Shown: positions 1-10,600 of the stretch, in pieces
Numbering within the stretch: the first letter of the stretch is position 1
Layout: every line of letters begins with the position of its first letter
Source: Prevotella sp.
GTDB lineage: Bacteria; Bacteroidota; Bacteroidia; Bacteroidales; Bacteroidaceae
Direction of reading: 5' to 3'
Assembly (NCBI GenBank): GCA_017554145.1
Contig: JAFZIZ010000013.1
Location: 207,685-251,611 of the forward strand
DNA: 43,927 bases
Notes under the pieces: generated by a model
The model's input: the letters and a program-made list of their open reading frames with translations, nothing else
Databases searched by the model: none
Told to the model about the DNA's origin: nothing
Program-made: the position numbers and the translations under genes

Positions 1-3000
1 CTGGCAGTCCGCTGGCTGCAGAGATCTTTAATACAGCAGACGGACCATTGATGCACGTAGAATATCAGAAGAATCTGTATTCCGATGCCTTCGTCACTGA
101 ACTGATACACTGTTATGCCAACGTGCTTCGTTCCATGATGACAGTAGAGCGTATGACGGAGATCAACCTGCTTGATAAAGAGCAGATTGCCCAACTCGAT
201 GCTTTCAACGACACTGTCCGTCCCTACGACACGACACAAACACTGGTGAGCCTCTTCCGTAAGGCGGCTGCCCAGTATCCTGACCATCTGGCCGTCATTC
301 ACGGAGATACACAACTCACCTATCGTGAGGTGGATGAACAAACTGACCGTCTGGCTGTCTTGCTTCAAGAGAAGGGACTTGGCAGGGGTGATGTGGTAAG
401 TATTCTGATACCTCGTGGAGAATGGATGGTCATTGGTCCATTGGCCGTTCTGAAAGCCGGCTGCAGCTACCAGCCTCTTGACAGCAGTTATCCCGAAGAG
501 CGCTTAAACTTCATGATGAAGGACGCTCAGGCACGATTGCTTATCACTTCCGAAGAACTTCGTCCGAAGGTGAATGAATATGAGGGAGATGTATGGTATA
601 TTGACACTGCCATTCCATCAGACATCAAACATCATCCATCAGACATCATCCCTCAACCCTCTGATCTCTTCACACTTCTCTATACCAGTGGTTCAACAGG
701 AGTACCTAAGGGTGTACGGTTGACACACGCCAATCTGACTTGTTATATCGATTGGCACGTACATTACTATGGTTTCCGTCCAGAAGACTGCATTGGTGTC
801 TATCCCAGTTTCGGGTTTGATGCCTGCATGTCCGACCTATATTCAGCCTTATCCGTTGGAGCAAATGTATGTATTATCCCCGATTATATCCGACTCGACC
901 TACCTGCCATGAACCAATATCTGGAGGAGCACCATGTGACCCATATCAGTATGACCACTCAGGTAGGACGCCAGTTTGCATCCGATGTCGAGAACCACTC
1001 GTTACGCTACCTCTCCATGGGCGGTGAGAAGCTTATTGCCTTCCCAGTACCCAAGAACTACAAGACTGTCAATATTTATGGTCCTACTGAGAGCACCGTA
1101 CTTGTAACAGCTTATGAGGTGGTACCCGATGAGATCAACATCCCCATCGGTAAGATTGTAGATAATGTAAAAGGTTACATCGTTAGTATTGATGGTCATC
1201 GGTTACCTGTAGGTGCTGTCGGTGAGCTATGGGTTGCTGGCCCACACGTATCTGACGGCTATCTGAATCGTCCTGACAAGACGGCGGAAGTGTTTATCAC
1301 GAATCCCTTCCGTGAGAAGGATGCTGGATACGAAAGGATCTATCGGACGGGCGACTTGGTACGTTACAAACAGGATGGTAATATCGAATTCATCGGTCGT
1401 CGTGACGGACAGGTGAAGATTCGTGGCTTCCGTGTCGAACTGAGTGAGGTGGAAAGAATCATCCGTGAGTTCCCAGGTATCAAGGATGCCACTGTAGCAG
1501 CCTATGATCATCCGAGTGGCGGCAAGTTCCTGACAGCCTATGTAGTGAGCGATGAGCAGATAGATACTGCTGCCCTTGCTGACTTCATTCTCAGTCAGAA
1601 GCCACCCTATATGGTACCTGACGTCACCATGCAGATAGAACGTATTCCTTTGAATCAGAACCAGAAGGTAGATAAACGTGCACTGCCGAAACCTGAAGTG
1701 AATGTTGCAGCAGAAGATGACAGCAACCGTCCGTTGAATGTACTGGAACAGGAATTGCAGAACATCACTGCCAAGGTGATAGGCATCGATAGTTTCAGTG
1801 TGACGACACCTCTCGTGCACCTCGGGCTCACCTCTATCCTCAGTATCAAACTGGCAACCCTACTCTACAAACGTTTCGGTATAGAAGTCCAGTCGAAGAT
1901 GCTACTCAGTGGTGCCACTATTGAAACACTGGAGAATCAGATTTTACAGAAATGGATGCAGGGAGAGACCACACAGGATGACTCACCTCTCACCCCTCAC
2001 CCCTCAAAGGCTACGGGTAGGCGCGACAGCGGGAATCCTCTCACCTCCTCCCCGCTCTCCTTCCCCCAGACGGGTGTTTACTACGAATGCATGAAGAATC
2101 CTGCCAGTGTTGTCTATAACATTCCCACGATGCTACGTTTCGAGAAAGATACAGACATCCATCAACTCGAAACAGCCGTAAAAGCCATTGTGGAGGCACA
2201 TCCTACGTTACATACACACTTCGAGATGACGGAAAATGACGTCATGCAAGTACGTAATGAGGATACAGAGACTCTTGTCGAGCAGTTCACCATGACAGAA
2301 GAAGAACTCACTGCCTACAAGCGTGAGTTCGTACGTCCCTTCCATTTAGCGACGGGCCCACTCTGTCGTTTCGCTATCGTCAGCACCCCTGAGGCTGTTT
2401 GTCTGCTGACAGACTTCCATCACCTTGTCTTCGATGGTTCTTCGATGGATCTCTTCATCCAACAGTTGAGTATGGTGCTGGAGGGTGCTACCATCGAGAA
2501 AGAACGCTATACCTACTTCGACTTTGTCGCTGACGAGAAACGCTTTGAGACCTCCGATGATTTCGAGGCCAACCGTCAGTATTATGCCACGATGCTTGCC
2601 GATTTCGAGAGTGCCAGTGAACTGACTGCCGATCTGAAGGGGAAGGAAGATGAGGGGCAGATGCAGACCGTTGCTTCACCCCTTGATATGGATGCTGTCA
2701 GCCACTATGCCCAACAGCAGGAAGTCACCCCTGCGGCAGTGATGTTGGCTGCTATCTTCTACACGGTAGCACGTTATACTGCCGATCATCGTGTTTACCT
2801 GTCGACAATCAGTAATGGCCGTAGTGATATACGTATCGCCGAGAGTTTCGGTATGTTTGTCAATACGCTGCCCTTGGGTATCTCCATCGCTGACCAGACC
2901 GTCAACACCTTTGTGCATCAGAGCGCAGAGGTCTTCAGTGGTGTCATCGAACATGAGAAATACCCCTTTGCCCGCGTCGCCACTGATTATGGCTATGCAC

Positions 3001-6000
3001 CGCAAATCGTCTATGAATATCAGTTGGGCGTCATCGGAAAGATGAACGTGCCAGGTCTCAAAGGCTTGGAGGGACTACTGCAGAATTCTGTCAAATTCAA
3101 GCTCTCCATCCATATTGAGATGAGGCAGGGACAGCCATGTGTCGTCCTATATTACAACGATGCCCTTTATAGCCGTGAGTTGATGGACGGTATGGCTCGC
3201 AGCATTGTCATTGCCACTGAACAGATGATCAGACAAGGCGAACAGCCTGTCAAGACGATAGAACTGATTGACGACGAGCGTGCCAAGCAACTGGAACAGT
3301 TCCATACCGTTGCGCTGGCTGAGCCACGCTTCCATTATTTCCATGAAGGAATAGAGCGTTTCGCGAAAGAGCGTCCTGACCATCAGGCACTGATTGCTTG
3401 TGATGCAGCGTTCACGTATTCAGAGTTGAACACCTGTGCCAATCGGATAGCCAACGGTCTGTTAGCTCATGGTGTGGCACCACGCAGTCGTGTGGCTCTG
3501 CTCTTACCCCGTACCTCACGCGTCATCCTCTCTATGTTTGGTGTGATGAAAGCCGGATGTGCCTATATCCCCTGTGACCCTGAATATCCCACAGAGCGCA
3601 TCCAACATATCCTCACAGACAGTCATGCTACTTATATCATTACAACGGCCGACCGCCTGAAGGACTTCGACAACGCCATTGATGTGGAAGAATTGCTCAC
3701 CTCTCACCTCTCACCACTCACCCCTCACCATGATATCACCCCTCAAGACCTGGCTTACCTCATCTACACCAGTGGTTCTACAGGTAAACCGAAGGGTGTG
3801 ATGCTGCGCCACGAGAGTATCGCCAACTACCTGACAGATCATCCTGCCAATAGTCATATCCACGCGCTGGCTACAGAGGCTCATACGCTACTCTCTGTCA
3901 CCACGGTATCCTTTGATATGTCGCTGAAGGAGATTGGTGCAGCCCTCTTCAATGGTCTGACACTGGTATTGGCCAGCGAGGAACAGACGACCAATCCGAT
4001 GCTTCTGGCAGATCTCTTCAAGCAGACCCATGCCGATGCCTTCAATGCCACACCGTCGCGTATGCTCCAGTATATGGAACTGCCTGCCTTCCAGGAGGCC
4101 ATCGCAGACTGTAAGGTGCTGATGTGTGGTGGTGAGAAATATGCCGACGGTCTGCTCGACAAGTTGCGGAAGGCAGCACCTAAGGCTCATATCTTCAACA
4201 CCTATGGACCTACGGAGATTACGGTCTCGTCGAATGCGAAAGAGCTCACTCATACCGATCGTATCAGTATCGGGCGCCCGTTGCTCAACGTCACGGAGTT
4301 CATCGTCGATAAGGATGGTAACGAACTGCCACAGGGTGTGGTTGGCGAACTGTATATCGGAGGACTGGGTGTCGCCTCTGGCTATAACGATCTGCCTGAG
4401 ATGACTGCAGAGCGCTTCGTTGACTACAAGGGTATCCGCATCTACAAGTCGGGCGACTATGCCCGTTGGACACCAGAAGGTGACGTTGTCACTCTGGGAC
4501 GTACCGACAACCAGATCAAGTTACGTGGTCTGCGCATCGAACTGGGCGAGGTAGAGGCGGCCATAGCTGCCGTAGAAGGCATCAAGAATGTCGTTGTCAA
4601 GATTGGCAAGATAAAGGGTACGGAACATCTCTGCGCCTACTTCACTGCCGACCATGAGGTGGATATCCCAGAGCTGAAACAGGAGTTGGGAAAGACCCTC
4701 ACCAAGTATATGGTACCTACCGCCTACCTGCAGTTGGAAAAGATGCCACTCACACCGAATGGCAAGACGGATATCAAGTCACTGCCAGAGCCCGAACTGG
4801 CCGCTGGTGGTGCTTATGAGGAACCTGCCAACGAGACCGAGCAAACCATTGCCGATATCTTTGCGAAGATTCTCGGTATAGATCGTGTCAGCGCCACCGA
4901 CAGCTTCTTTGAACTCGGCGGCACATCACTTGTCGTTACTCGCGTCATCATTGAGACCGACAAGGTAGGACTAAAGGTGGCCTATGGTGATGTCTTCGCC
5001 CATCCGACACCTCGTAAACTGGCCGACTTCATTCTGGGTATCAACGGGGATGACAAGAAAGCCGACGAGCTGTCAAACTTCGATTATACGGCCATTGACA
5101 ATATGTTGCAGCGTAACACACTTGCTAACTTCCGTACAGGAGAACGCCAGCCGTTGGGTAATGTACTGTTGACAGGTGCTACAGGCTATCTGGGCATCCA
5201 TATCCTGCACGAGCTCATCGATAGCGATGCTCAGAAGATCTATTGTCTGGTACGTGGTAAGACGCAGGAAGCAGCAGAGAGTCGTCTGCGCTCCCTACTC
5301 TATTATTACTTTGCCAATGCCTATAAAGATTTGTTCAACAAGCGCATCTATGTCGTTCTTGGCGATGTGACGGAAGACCTCTGCTCTGTGGTCGGCAATT
5401 CCATCGCCGACATCACCACGGTCTTCAACTGCGCTGCTATCGTCAAGCATTTCAGTGAAGGAACGGAGATTGAGGATGTGAACATCGGTGGTGCCAAACG
5501 CTGTGTGGAGTTCTGCCTCCAGACGGGCGCCCGTCTGATTCAAGTATCCACTGCCTCCACACGAGGTCTGTGGACTGGCGAGATCAAAGACGAGATCTTC
5601 AGTGAGCAACGCCTCTATATGGGACAGTTCCTTGGCAATAAATACATCTATTCGAAATTCATGGCCGAACGCCTCGTCCTCGATGCGGCTGCCCTTCATG
5701 GCCTGAGTGCGAAGATCATGCGTGTAGGCAACCTCTCTGCACGCAGCACCGATGGTGAGTTCCAGGCGAATTTCTCTACCAACACATTCATGGGGCGCAT
5801 CAAGGTTTACAATATGTTAGGCTGTTGTCCCCACGAGATGCGCGATAGTCAGGTGGAGTTCTCGCCCATCAACGAGGTGGCCCATGCCATCGTGCTGTTG
5901 GCTACCACACCGAAGGAGTGTTGCGTGTTCCATCCGTACAACAACCATAGCGTACTTCTCGGGGATGTACTGAGTGAGTTGAAATGTGTAGGTGATGGTG

Positions 6001-6260
6001 TTCAGTTCGTCGAACTGGGCGAGTTCTCTGCAGCTCTCAAACAGGCGGAGGAAGACCCGCAGAAGGCCAAGGAGCTCTCCAGCATGCTCGCCTACCAGAA
6101 TATGTCTGGTGGTCAGAAGTCTTCCGACGTAGCCCGTAAGAACGTCTATACCATGCAGGTGCTCTACCGCCTCGGTTTCCACTGGTCGCCCACTTCATGG
6201 GATTATATCGACCAGTTCCTCAGTGCCATCAGTGGTTTTGGATATTTTGAGAAAGAATAA
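1..6260 (+). CDS. Nonribosomal peptide synthetase, C(partial)-A-T-C-A-T-reductase, left-truncated
   Basis: The reading frame is open to the left edge, so the start lies outside the window; the first ~60 residues are the tail of a condensation domain. Order seen: adenylation A1 (A3 motif YTSGSTGVPKG at 681-713, A5 NIYGPTE near 1071, A8 near 1395-1440); carrier T1 (LGLTSI, phosphopantetheine Ser at 1833); condensation C2 (HHLVFDG at 2418-2438, intact HHxxxDG); A2 (A3 near 3759, A5 near 4197); T2 (LGGTSL, Ser at 4926); terminal thioester reductase (TGATGYLG at 5172-5195, YxxxK at 5643-5657). All core catalytic motifs are present, so it should add at least two residues and release the product reductively as an aldehyde or alcohol. 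The downstream PaaK-like gene follows after 25 bp in the same operon. Repeat insertions lie in A1, the T1-C2 linker, A2 and the reductase. The product is unknown. Confidence 0.95.
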   Translation, partial: GSPLAAEIFNTADGPLMHVEYQKNLYSDAFVTELIHCYANVLRSMMTVERMTEINLLDKEQIAQLDAFNDTVRPYDTTQTLVSLFRKAAAQYPDHLAVIHGDTQLTYREVDEQTDRLAVLLQEKGLGRGDVVSILIPRGEWMVIGPLAVLKAGCSYQPLDSSYPEERLNFMMKDAQARLLITSEELRPKVNEYEGDVWYIDTAIPSDIKHHPSDIIPQPSDLFTLLYTSGSTGVPKGVRLTHANLTCYIDWHVHYYGFRPEDCIGVYPSFGFDACMSDLYSALSVGANVCIIPDYIRLDLPAMNQYLEEHHVTHISMTTQVGRQFASDVENHSLRYLSMGGEKLIAFPVPKNYKTVNIYGPTESTVLVTAYEVVPDEINIPIGKIVDNVKGYIVSIDGHRLPVGAVGELWVAGPHVSDGYLNRPDKTAEVFITNPFREKDAGYERIYRTGDLVRYKQDGNIEFIGRRDGQVKIRGFRVELSEVERIIREFPGIKDATVAAYDHPSGGKFLTAYVVSDEQIDTAALADFILSQKPPYMVPDVTMQIERIPLNQNQKVDKRALPKPEVNVAAEDDSNRPLNVLEQELQNITAKVIGIDSFSVTTPLVHLGLTSILSIKLATLLYKRFGIEVQSKMLLSGATIETLENQILQKWMQGETTQDDSPLTPHPSKATGRRDSGNPLTSSPLSFPQTGVYYECMKNPASVVYNIPTMLRFEKDTDIHQLETAVKAIVEAHPTLHTHFEMTENDVMQVRNEDTETLVEQFTMTEEELTAYKREFVRPFHLATGPLCRFAIVSTPEAVCLLTDFHHLVFDGSSMDLFIQQLSMVLEGATIEKERYTYFDFVADEKRFETSDDFEANRQYYATMLADFESASELTADLKGKEDEGQMQTVASPLDMDAVSHYAQQQEVTPAAVMLAAIFYTVARYTADHRVYLSTISNGRSDIRIAESFGMFVNTLPLGISIADQTVNTFVHQSAEVFSGVIEHEKYPFARVATDYGYAPQIVYEYQLGVIGKMNVPGLKGLEGLLQNSVKFKLSIHIEMRQGQPCVVLYYNDALYSRELMDGMARSIVIATEQMIRQGEQPVKTIELIDDERAKQLEQFHTVALAEPRFHYFHEGIERFAKERPDHQALIACDAAFTYSELNTCANRIANGLLAHGVAPRSRVALLLPRTSRVILSMFGVMKAGCAYIPCDPEYPTERIQHILTDSHATYIITTADRLKDFDNAIDVEELLTSHLSPLTPHHDITPQDLAYLIYTSGSTGKPKGVMLRHESIANYLTDHPANSHIHALATEAHTLLSVTTVSFDMSLKEIGAALFNGLTLVLASEEQTTNPMLLADLFKQTHADAFNATPSRMLQYMELPAFQEAIADCKVLMCGGEKYADGLLDKLRKAAPKAHIFNTYGPTEITVSSNAKELTHTDRISIGRPLLNVTEFIVDKDGNELPQGVVGELYIGGLGVASGYNDLPEMTAERFVDYKGIRIYKSGDYARWTPEGDVVTLGRTDNQIKLRGLRIELGEVEAAIAAVEGIKNVVVKIGKIKGTEHLCAYFTADHEVDIPELKQELGKTLTKYMVPTAYLQLEKMPLTPNGKTDIKSLPEPELAAGGAYEEPANETEQTIADIFAKILGIDRVSATDSFFELGGTSLVVTRVIIETDKVGLKVAYGDVFAHPTPRKLADFILGINGDDKKADELSNFDYTAIDNMLQRNTLANFRTGERQPLGNVLLTGATGYLGIHILHELIDSDAQKIYCLVRGKTQEAAESRLRSLLYYYFANAYKDLFNKRIYVVLGDVTEDLCSVVGNSIADITTVFNCAAIVKHFSEGTEIEDVNIGGAKRCVEFCLQTGARLIQVSTASTRGLWTGEIKDEIFSEQRLYMGQFLGNKYIYSKFMAERLVLDAAALHGLSAKIMRVGNLSARSTDGEFQANFSTNTFMGRIKVYNMLGCCPHEMRDSQVEFSPINEVAHAIVLLATTPKECCVFHPYNNHSVLLGDVLSELKCVGDGVQFVELGEFSAALKQAEEDPQKAKELSSMLAYQNMSGGQKSSDVARKNVYTMQVLYRLGFHWSPTSWDYIDQFLSAISGFGYFEKE
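615..663 (+). repeat. 7-bp tandem array inside NRPS A1 domain
   Basis: Seven contiguous heptamers (CCATCAG, ACATCAA, ACATCAT, CCATCAG, ACATCAT, CCCTCAA, CCCTCTG) lie in frame shortly before the A3 motif. The translation repeats every seven residues (PSDIKHH, PSDIIPQ, PSDLFTL). Confidence 0.85.
1981..2009 (+). repeat. 7-bp (CTCACC-type) array in T1-C2 linker
   Basis: Units ACTCACC, TCTCACC, CCTCACC, CCTCAAA run in frame through the linker between the carrier and condensation domains. After a GC-rich spacer of about 26 bp, a more degenerate C/T-rich continuation runs from about 2036 to 2059. Confidence 0.8.
3695..3729 (+). repeat. 7-bp (CTCACC-type) array inside NRPS A2 domain
   Basis: Five contiguous units (GCTCACC, TCTCACC, TCTCACC, ACTCACC, CCTCACC) are followed by a partly degenerate tail to about 3747. 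The array sits just before the A3 motif, the same domain position as the array at 615-663 in A1. Confidence 0.85.
5391..5411 (+). repeat. 21-bp palindromic element, copy 1 (reductase domain)
   Basis: Arms GTCGGCAAT and ATCGCCGAC around a 3-nt loop, with one mismatch in the stem. It reads VGNSIAD in frame. Confidence 0.7.
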
Positions 6261-6285
6261 AAAAGGAAAGGTAAAAAAGTAAAAG

Positions 6286-7635
6286 ATGAAGACGATAGAC
6301 ATGCAAGAAGCTGTACGGTTGGTGGCAGAGGGAACGACCCTCTCACCTTCCGAGCGCCTTGAGTTACAGCAACAAAGACTGCGCGAACTGGTCGGCTATG
6401 TTCGTGAACACTCCCCCTATTTCGCCAAGCTCTATGCCGACCTGCCAGACAACTTCACATTGGCAGACCTTCCATATACAGAGAAGCCCACGCTCCTTGA
6501 GCACTTTAACGACTGGGTGACCAATCGCGAAGTGACACTGGACGGTGTACTGAAATACGTCAGTCGTCCCATCAGCGATCATAGTCGTCTTTTGGCTAAG
6601 TACTCGGCCCTGTGTACCAGTGGCTCCACAGGCAATCCCTTGCCGATGGTCCGTGATGAATACCATAACAATATCCATGGGGCGATGATGATGCTACGAC
6701 TTAACAAAGGTGTCGATCGGGAGATTCTCAATATCTCACGCCACAAGGTAGCCTCTGTCATCCACACTGCTCCCACAGCCTCTTCCTATAATGCTTTCCT
6801 GCGCACACAGGCACAGTTCCCACAGGCAGCAGACAATATGTTGGCGCTGAGCGTGATGGAGAATATCGATGATATCGTGAAGAAGCTGAACGACTTCCAA
6901 CCCGAGATGCTGTCAGGCTATGCCTCCTCAATACTCCTGTTGGCGCTGGAAAAGGAAAAGGGACATCTGAACATCCCCGTCAAGCTGATTACCAATTCAG
7001 CAGAGTTGCTCTCCGAAGAAGTCTATGAGCGTATCCACAAGGCCTTCGGCTGTCCTGTCCTCAACAACTATTGTATGACGGAAGGTGGCGAGATAGCGAT
7101 GACCAACGGCTGTCCACATCTGCATCTGAACGAAGACTGGGTCATCGTAGAACCTGTCGATGCCCAGAAGCGTCCTATGCCTGTAGGCAGCGAGGCGTTC
7201 AGCGAAGGTATCTTCATCACTGACCTCAGCAACTACATTCAACCCATCATCCGTTACTATGTGACTGATCGTGTGCGCATCCTTCCGTCTGACTGTCAGC
7301 AGTCACCGTTACCTATCCTTCAGATTGATGGTCGCGTGTTCGAGACCTTCACCCTCTGCGGCAAGAGTTTCACCATGCTCTCCATCCATGCCAAGGCGGA
7401 GATATGGCCTGGTCTGCTCAAATTCCAAGTAGTACAGACAGGACCTGACACGATGGAGCTGCGTGGCGTCTGTGCTGCCGATGCCAATCCCGACAGCGTG
7501 CTTAGCTCACTGGCTGAAAAGCTACAGACCTACTTCCGTCAGAACGGCTGCGAGGGAGCCATCTTCACCTACAGCACTGAACCACTCCTCTATAACGCCC
7601 GAGGCGGAAAGATTCCCCGTTATATATACAAATAA
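6286..7635 (+). CDS. PaaK/CapK-like adenylate-forming enzyme
   Basis: 449 residues, the usual length for phenylacetate-CoA ligase (PaaK)/CapK-type enzymes. The P-loop-like motif CTSGSTGNPLP is seen near 6612, and a family-typical NNYCMTEGGE segment near 7062. The C-terminus resembles the small mobile subdomain of the family (ARGGKIPRYI). Such enzymes activate a carboxylate as the acyl-adenylate and pass it to CoA or another thiol. The gene sits between two NRPS genes (25 bp after the first, 10 bp before the second), so it probably activates an acyl or aryl starter or tailoring substrate for the pathway. It has no fused carrier domain, so transfer must be to CoA or in trans. The substrate cannot be read from the sequence. 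Confidence 0.85.
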   Translation: MKTIDMQEAVRLVAEGTTLSPSERLELQQQRLRELVGYVREHSPYFAKLYADLPDNFTLADLPYTEKPTLLEHFNDWVTNREVTLDGVLKYVSRPISDHSRLLAKYSALCTSGSTGNPLPMVRDEYHNNIHGAMMMLRLNKGVDREILNISRHKVASVIHTAPTASSYNAFLRTQAQFPQAADNMLALSVMENIDDIVKKLNDFQPEMLSGYASSILLLALEKEKGHLNIPVKLITNSAELLSEEVYERIHKAFGCPVLNNYCMTEGGEIAMTNGCPHLHLNEDWVIVEPVDAQKRPMPVGSEAFSEGIFITDLSNYIQPIIRYYVTDRVRILPSDCQQSPLPILQIDGRVFETFTLCGKSFTMLSIHAKAEIWPGLLKFQVVQTGPDTMELRGVCAADANPDSVLSSLAEKLQTYFRQNGCEGAIFTYSTEPLLYNARGGKIPRYIYK

Positions 7636-7645
7636 AGAGAACAAT

Positions 7646-10600
7646 ATGAAGACCTATCCTTTGCTCCAATCACAACTCGGTGTTTTTTACGACTGCCTGA
7701 AGTTTCCGAAAGTCATGCAGTACAACTGTCCGAGTATCACACAGCTGACAGACGGTGTTGACTTGGATCGTGCAGAAAAAGCTCTACAGACCATCTTTAC
7801 CGAAAGGCAAGAGTTGAAAATCCGTTTTTTGATCGATGAGAATGGGGAACCCCGCCAGTTTGTCGACGAGACGAAAAAACTGACTATCATACGCCGAGAG
7901 ATGACGGAAGACGATTTCCAGCATTATGCACATCACGACTTCTGCCGTCCCTTCGACATCATGGGTGAAGAGCCACTGATACGTGTGGAATTGATCACCA
8001 CTCACGAATCTCCACTCACCACTCACCACTCACCTCTCACTTACATGCTATTGGACATCCACCATCTAGTGACTGACGGCACGAGCTATTTAGTGCTGTT
8101 CTCACAACGCGACCTACCACTGGCCTACGAGGGCAAACCATTACCCGTTTGGGAGTATGGTATGTTGGAGGCTGCAGAGGATGAGGCTGCATGCTTGGGC
8201 AACGAGGAATACAAGCGCGCCAAAGCTGTGATAACGGAAAAATATGCCGGTGTGGAACTGGCATCACTGTCGTCACACCCAGAGAACCCCGTGGGCGAGA
8301 TGGGACAGGAGTCAGCCTATATCAACCGTGCGATGGTCGACGGATGGTGTCAGGAAAACGGTTTTGCGCCCTACCAACTCTTCCAAGCAGCATTCAGTTA
8401 TGTGCTCGCAAGAATCGTTCGTGAGGAGAAGGTGGCATATACCACCGCTTATCACGGACGTCGCGACCCGCGTGTCAAACAAGCCTACGGTATGTTCGTA
8501 CGCACCATCCCGTTTATGATGGAAATCAAGAAGGAGCAGACCGTTCGCGACTACATCGCCAGTGTCCATCAGGAGATGAAGGACACGTTATCTCAGTTGG
8601 CATATCCCTTCTCACATATCTGTCGCGACCTGGGTTTACAACCTGGTATCTCGTTTAATTTTTCAGCACTGCCAGGTTGGGAAGAAGCCTTCCATTTCGG
8701 CAACGAGCACTGTCCGTTGGTACAGCAGGATCGTGGTGATGTTTTCTACGATATGCTGGTTCATATCTTCCTAGCCGACGACAATTACGACATCCGTATG
8801 GAGTCGAGCCTGACAATGAATACCCGCAAACAGATGCGTACGATGGCAGATGCCATCAAAGCCACGATGGAGCAGATGATGGCACAACCGGATGCAGCCA
8901 TCAATAGCATCAGCATCGTCAGCGACGAGGAGGCTGAGCGTATCATTAAGATCGGTACGGGTAAGGAGATTGACGTCGATATCAGCAAGACCTTTGCCAA
9001 TCTCTTCACCGAACAGGCTCATCGCACCCCTGATGCACCTGCTGTGGTGGATAAGGACAGCCAACTGACCTACGATGAGATGGATCGCTATTCGAATGCA
9101 TTGGCACGTCGGTTGATAGACTTTGGTGTACAACCCGATGACTTCGTGTGTGTCATGCTCGACCGCAAGAAGGAGTTTCCGCTCTCTGTTCTCGCCATCC
9201 ATAAGGCAGGTGCTGCCTATACCCCACTCGACTTCGAATATCCCAACGAACGACTGAGTTACATGCTGGAAAACTCGGAGTCGAAAGTGTTGATTACCAC
9301 CCATGATGTGCTGGAGGCCAAGATAAAAGAGGGCGATTTCAGTACCGCTGCTGCTAAGACATTCTTCATCGATGATTTCATGAATAATGTGGTCGGCGAT
9401 TCTATCGCCGACACCTTCGACGCCATCGATTTATCTTCTCCCGACGGTCTTGCCTACATGATCTACACCTCTGGTTCTACGGGTAAGCCCAAGGGAGCTA
9501 TGCTCCATCAGGCAGGTCTGCGTAACTTCATCGCAGTAGTCATCGATATGGAGCAATTGACAGCCAATGACCGCATCAGCGGACACCGTTCATTCTCGTT
9601 CGATGCGCATATCGAGGATATGTACCCTGTACTTACACTGGGCGGCTCATTCCATATCATGCCCACGGAGATTCGCAAGGACCTGAGTGCCATCCGTCAG
9701 TTCCTCTTCGATCACCAAATTACGGGTGGTGGATACTCGACGGCGATGACCTGTCTGTTGCTTAACACCTTCGACGACCTGCCCATCCGCTTTACCACAG
9801 GTGGTGGTGAGAAGATGGACGGCGTCTATAGCGACCACATCGAGATTATCAATGTCTACGGTCCTACTGAGTGTACTGATGACACCTCTTATTATAGCAT
9901 CGCCCCAGGTCTGCGGGCAGAAAATATCCCTATCGGACAGAGCGTCGCAAACAACTGGAACTTTATCGTCGACACCGCTGGACACCTCGTACCACAAGGC
10001 ATAGCAGGAGAACTCTGTTTTGCTGGTATACAAGTAGGACGCGGCTACTGGCGATTGCCAGAACGCACTGCCACATCGTTTGTCGATTGTCCGTTCGTCA
10101 AACAAGACCGTTGGGGACGACCAGTACGTATGTACCACACGGGCGACCTCTGTCGCTGGAGTGATGACGGTCAGATAGAATATCTCGGTCGCATCGACAC
10201 ACAAGTCAAACTGCGTGGCTTCCGCATCGAACTGGGTGAGATTGAAAGTAAAGCCTTGAATATCGACGGTATCCGTCAGGCTGCTGCCGAGGTGCGTAAG
10301 GTGCAGGGCAACGAACATCTGGTGCTTTACTATACTGTGGTCGATGGCAAAACCATCGACAGCGATAACATCGCCACCACCCTCAAAGCCTCTTCGCTGG
10401 CTGAATACATGGTACCTGATGCTTATATGCGTCTCGACACCATGCCTATGACACCCAACGGCAAAATCAATCGCAAGGTGCTACCTATCCCAGAACTGAA
10501 GCGCGCCACCGAATATATCGCACCTGAAGGTGAGACGGAGATACTCTTCGCCCGCATCTTCTCCGAGGTACTCGGCATTGAACAGGTCGGTGCTCTTGAC

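Noticed and set aside
7463-7645. Earlier start for the second NRPS
   Set aside because: It would overlap the end of the PaaK-like gene by about 170 bp, and the extra residues have no condensation-domain similarity; the ATG at 7646 begins the domain normally.
615-8041. CTCACC-type arrays as a CRISPR
   Set aside because: Units are contiguous 7-mers with no unique spacers, lie inside protein domains, and no cas genes are present.
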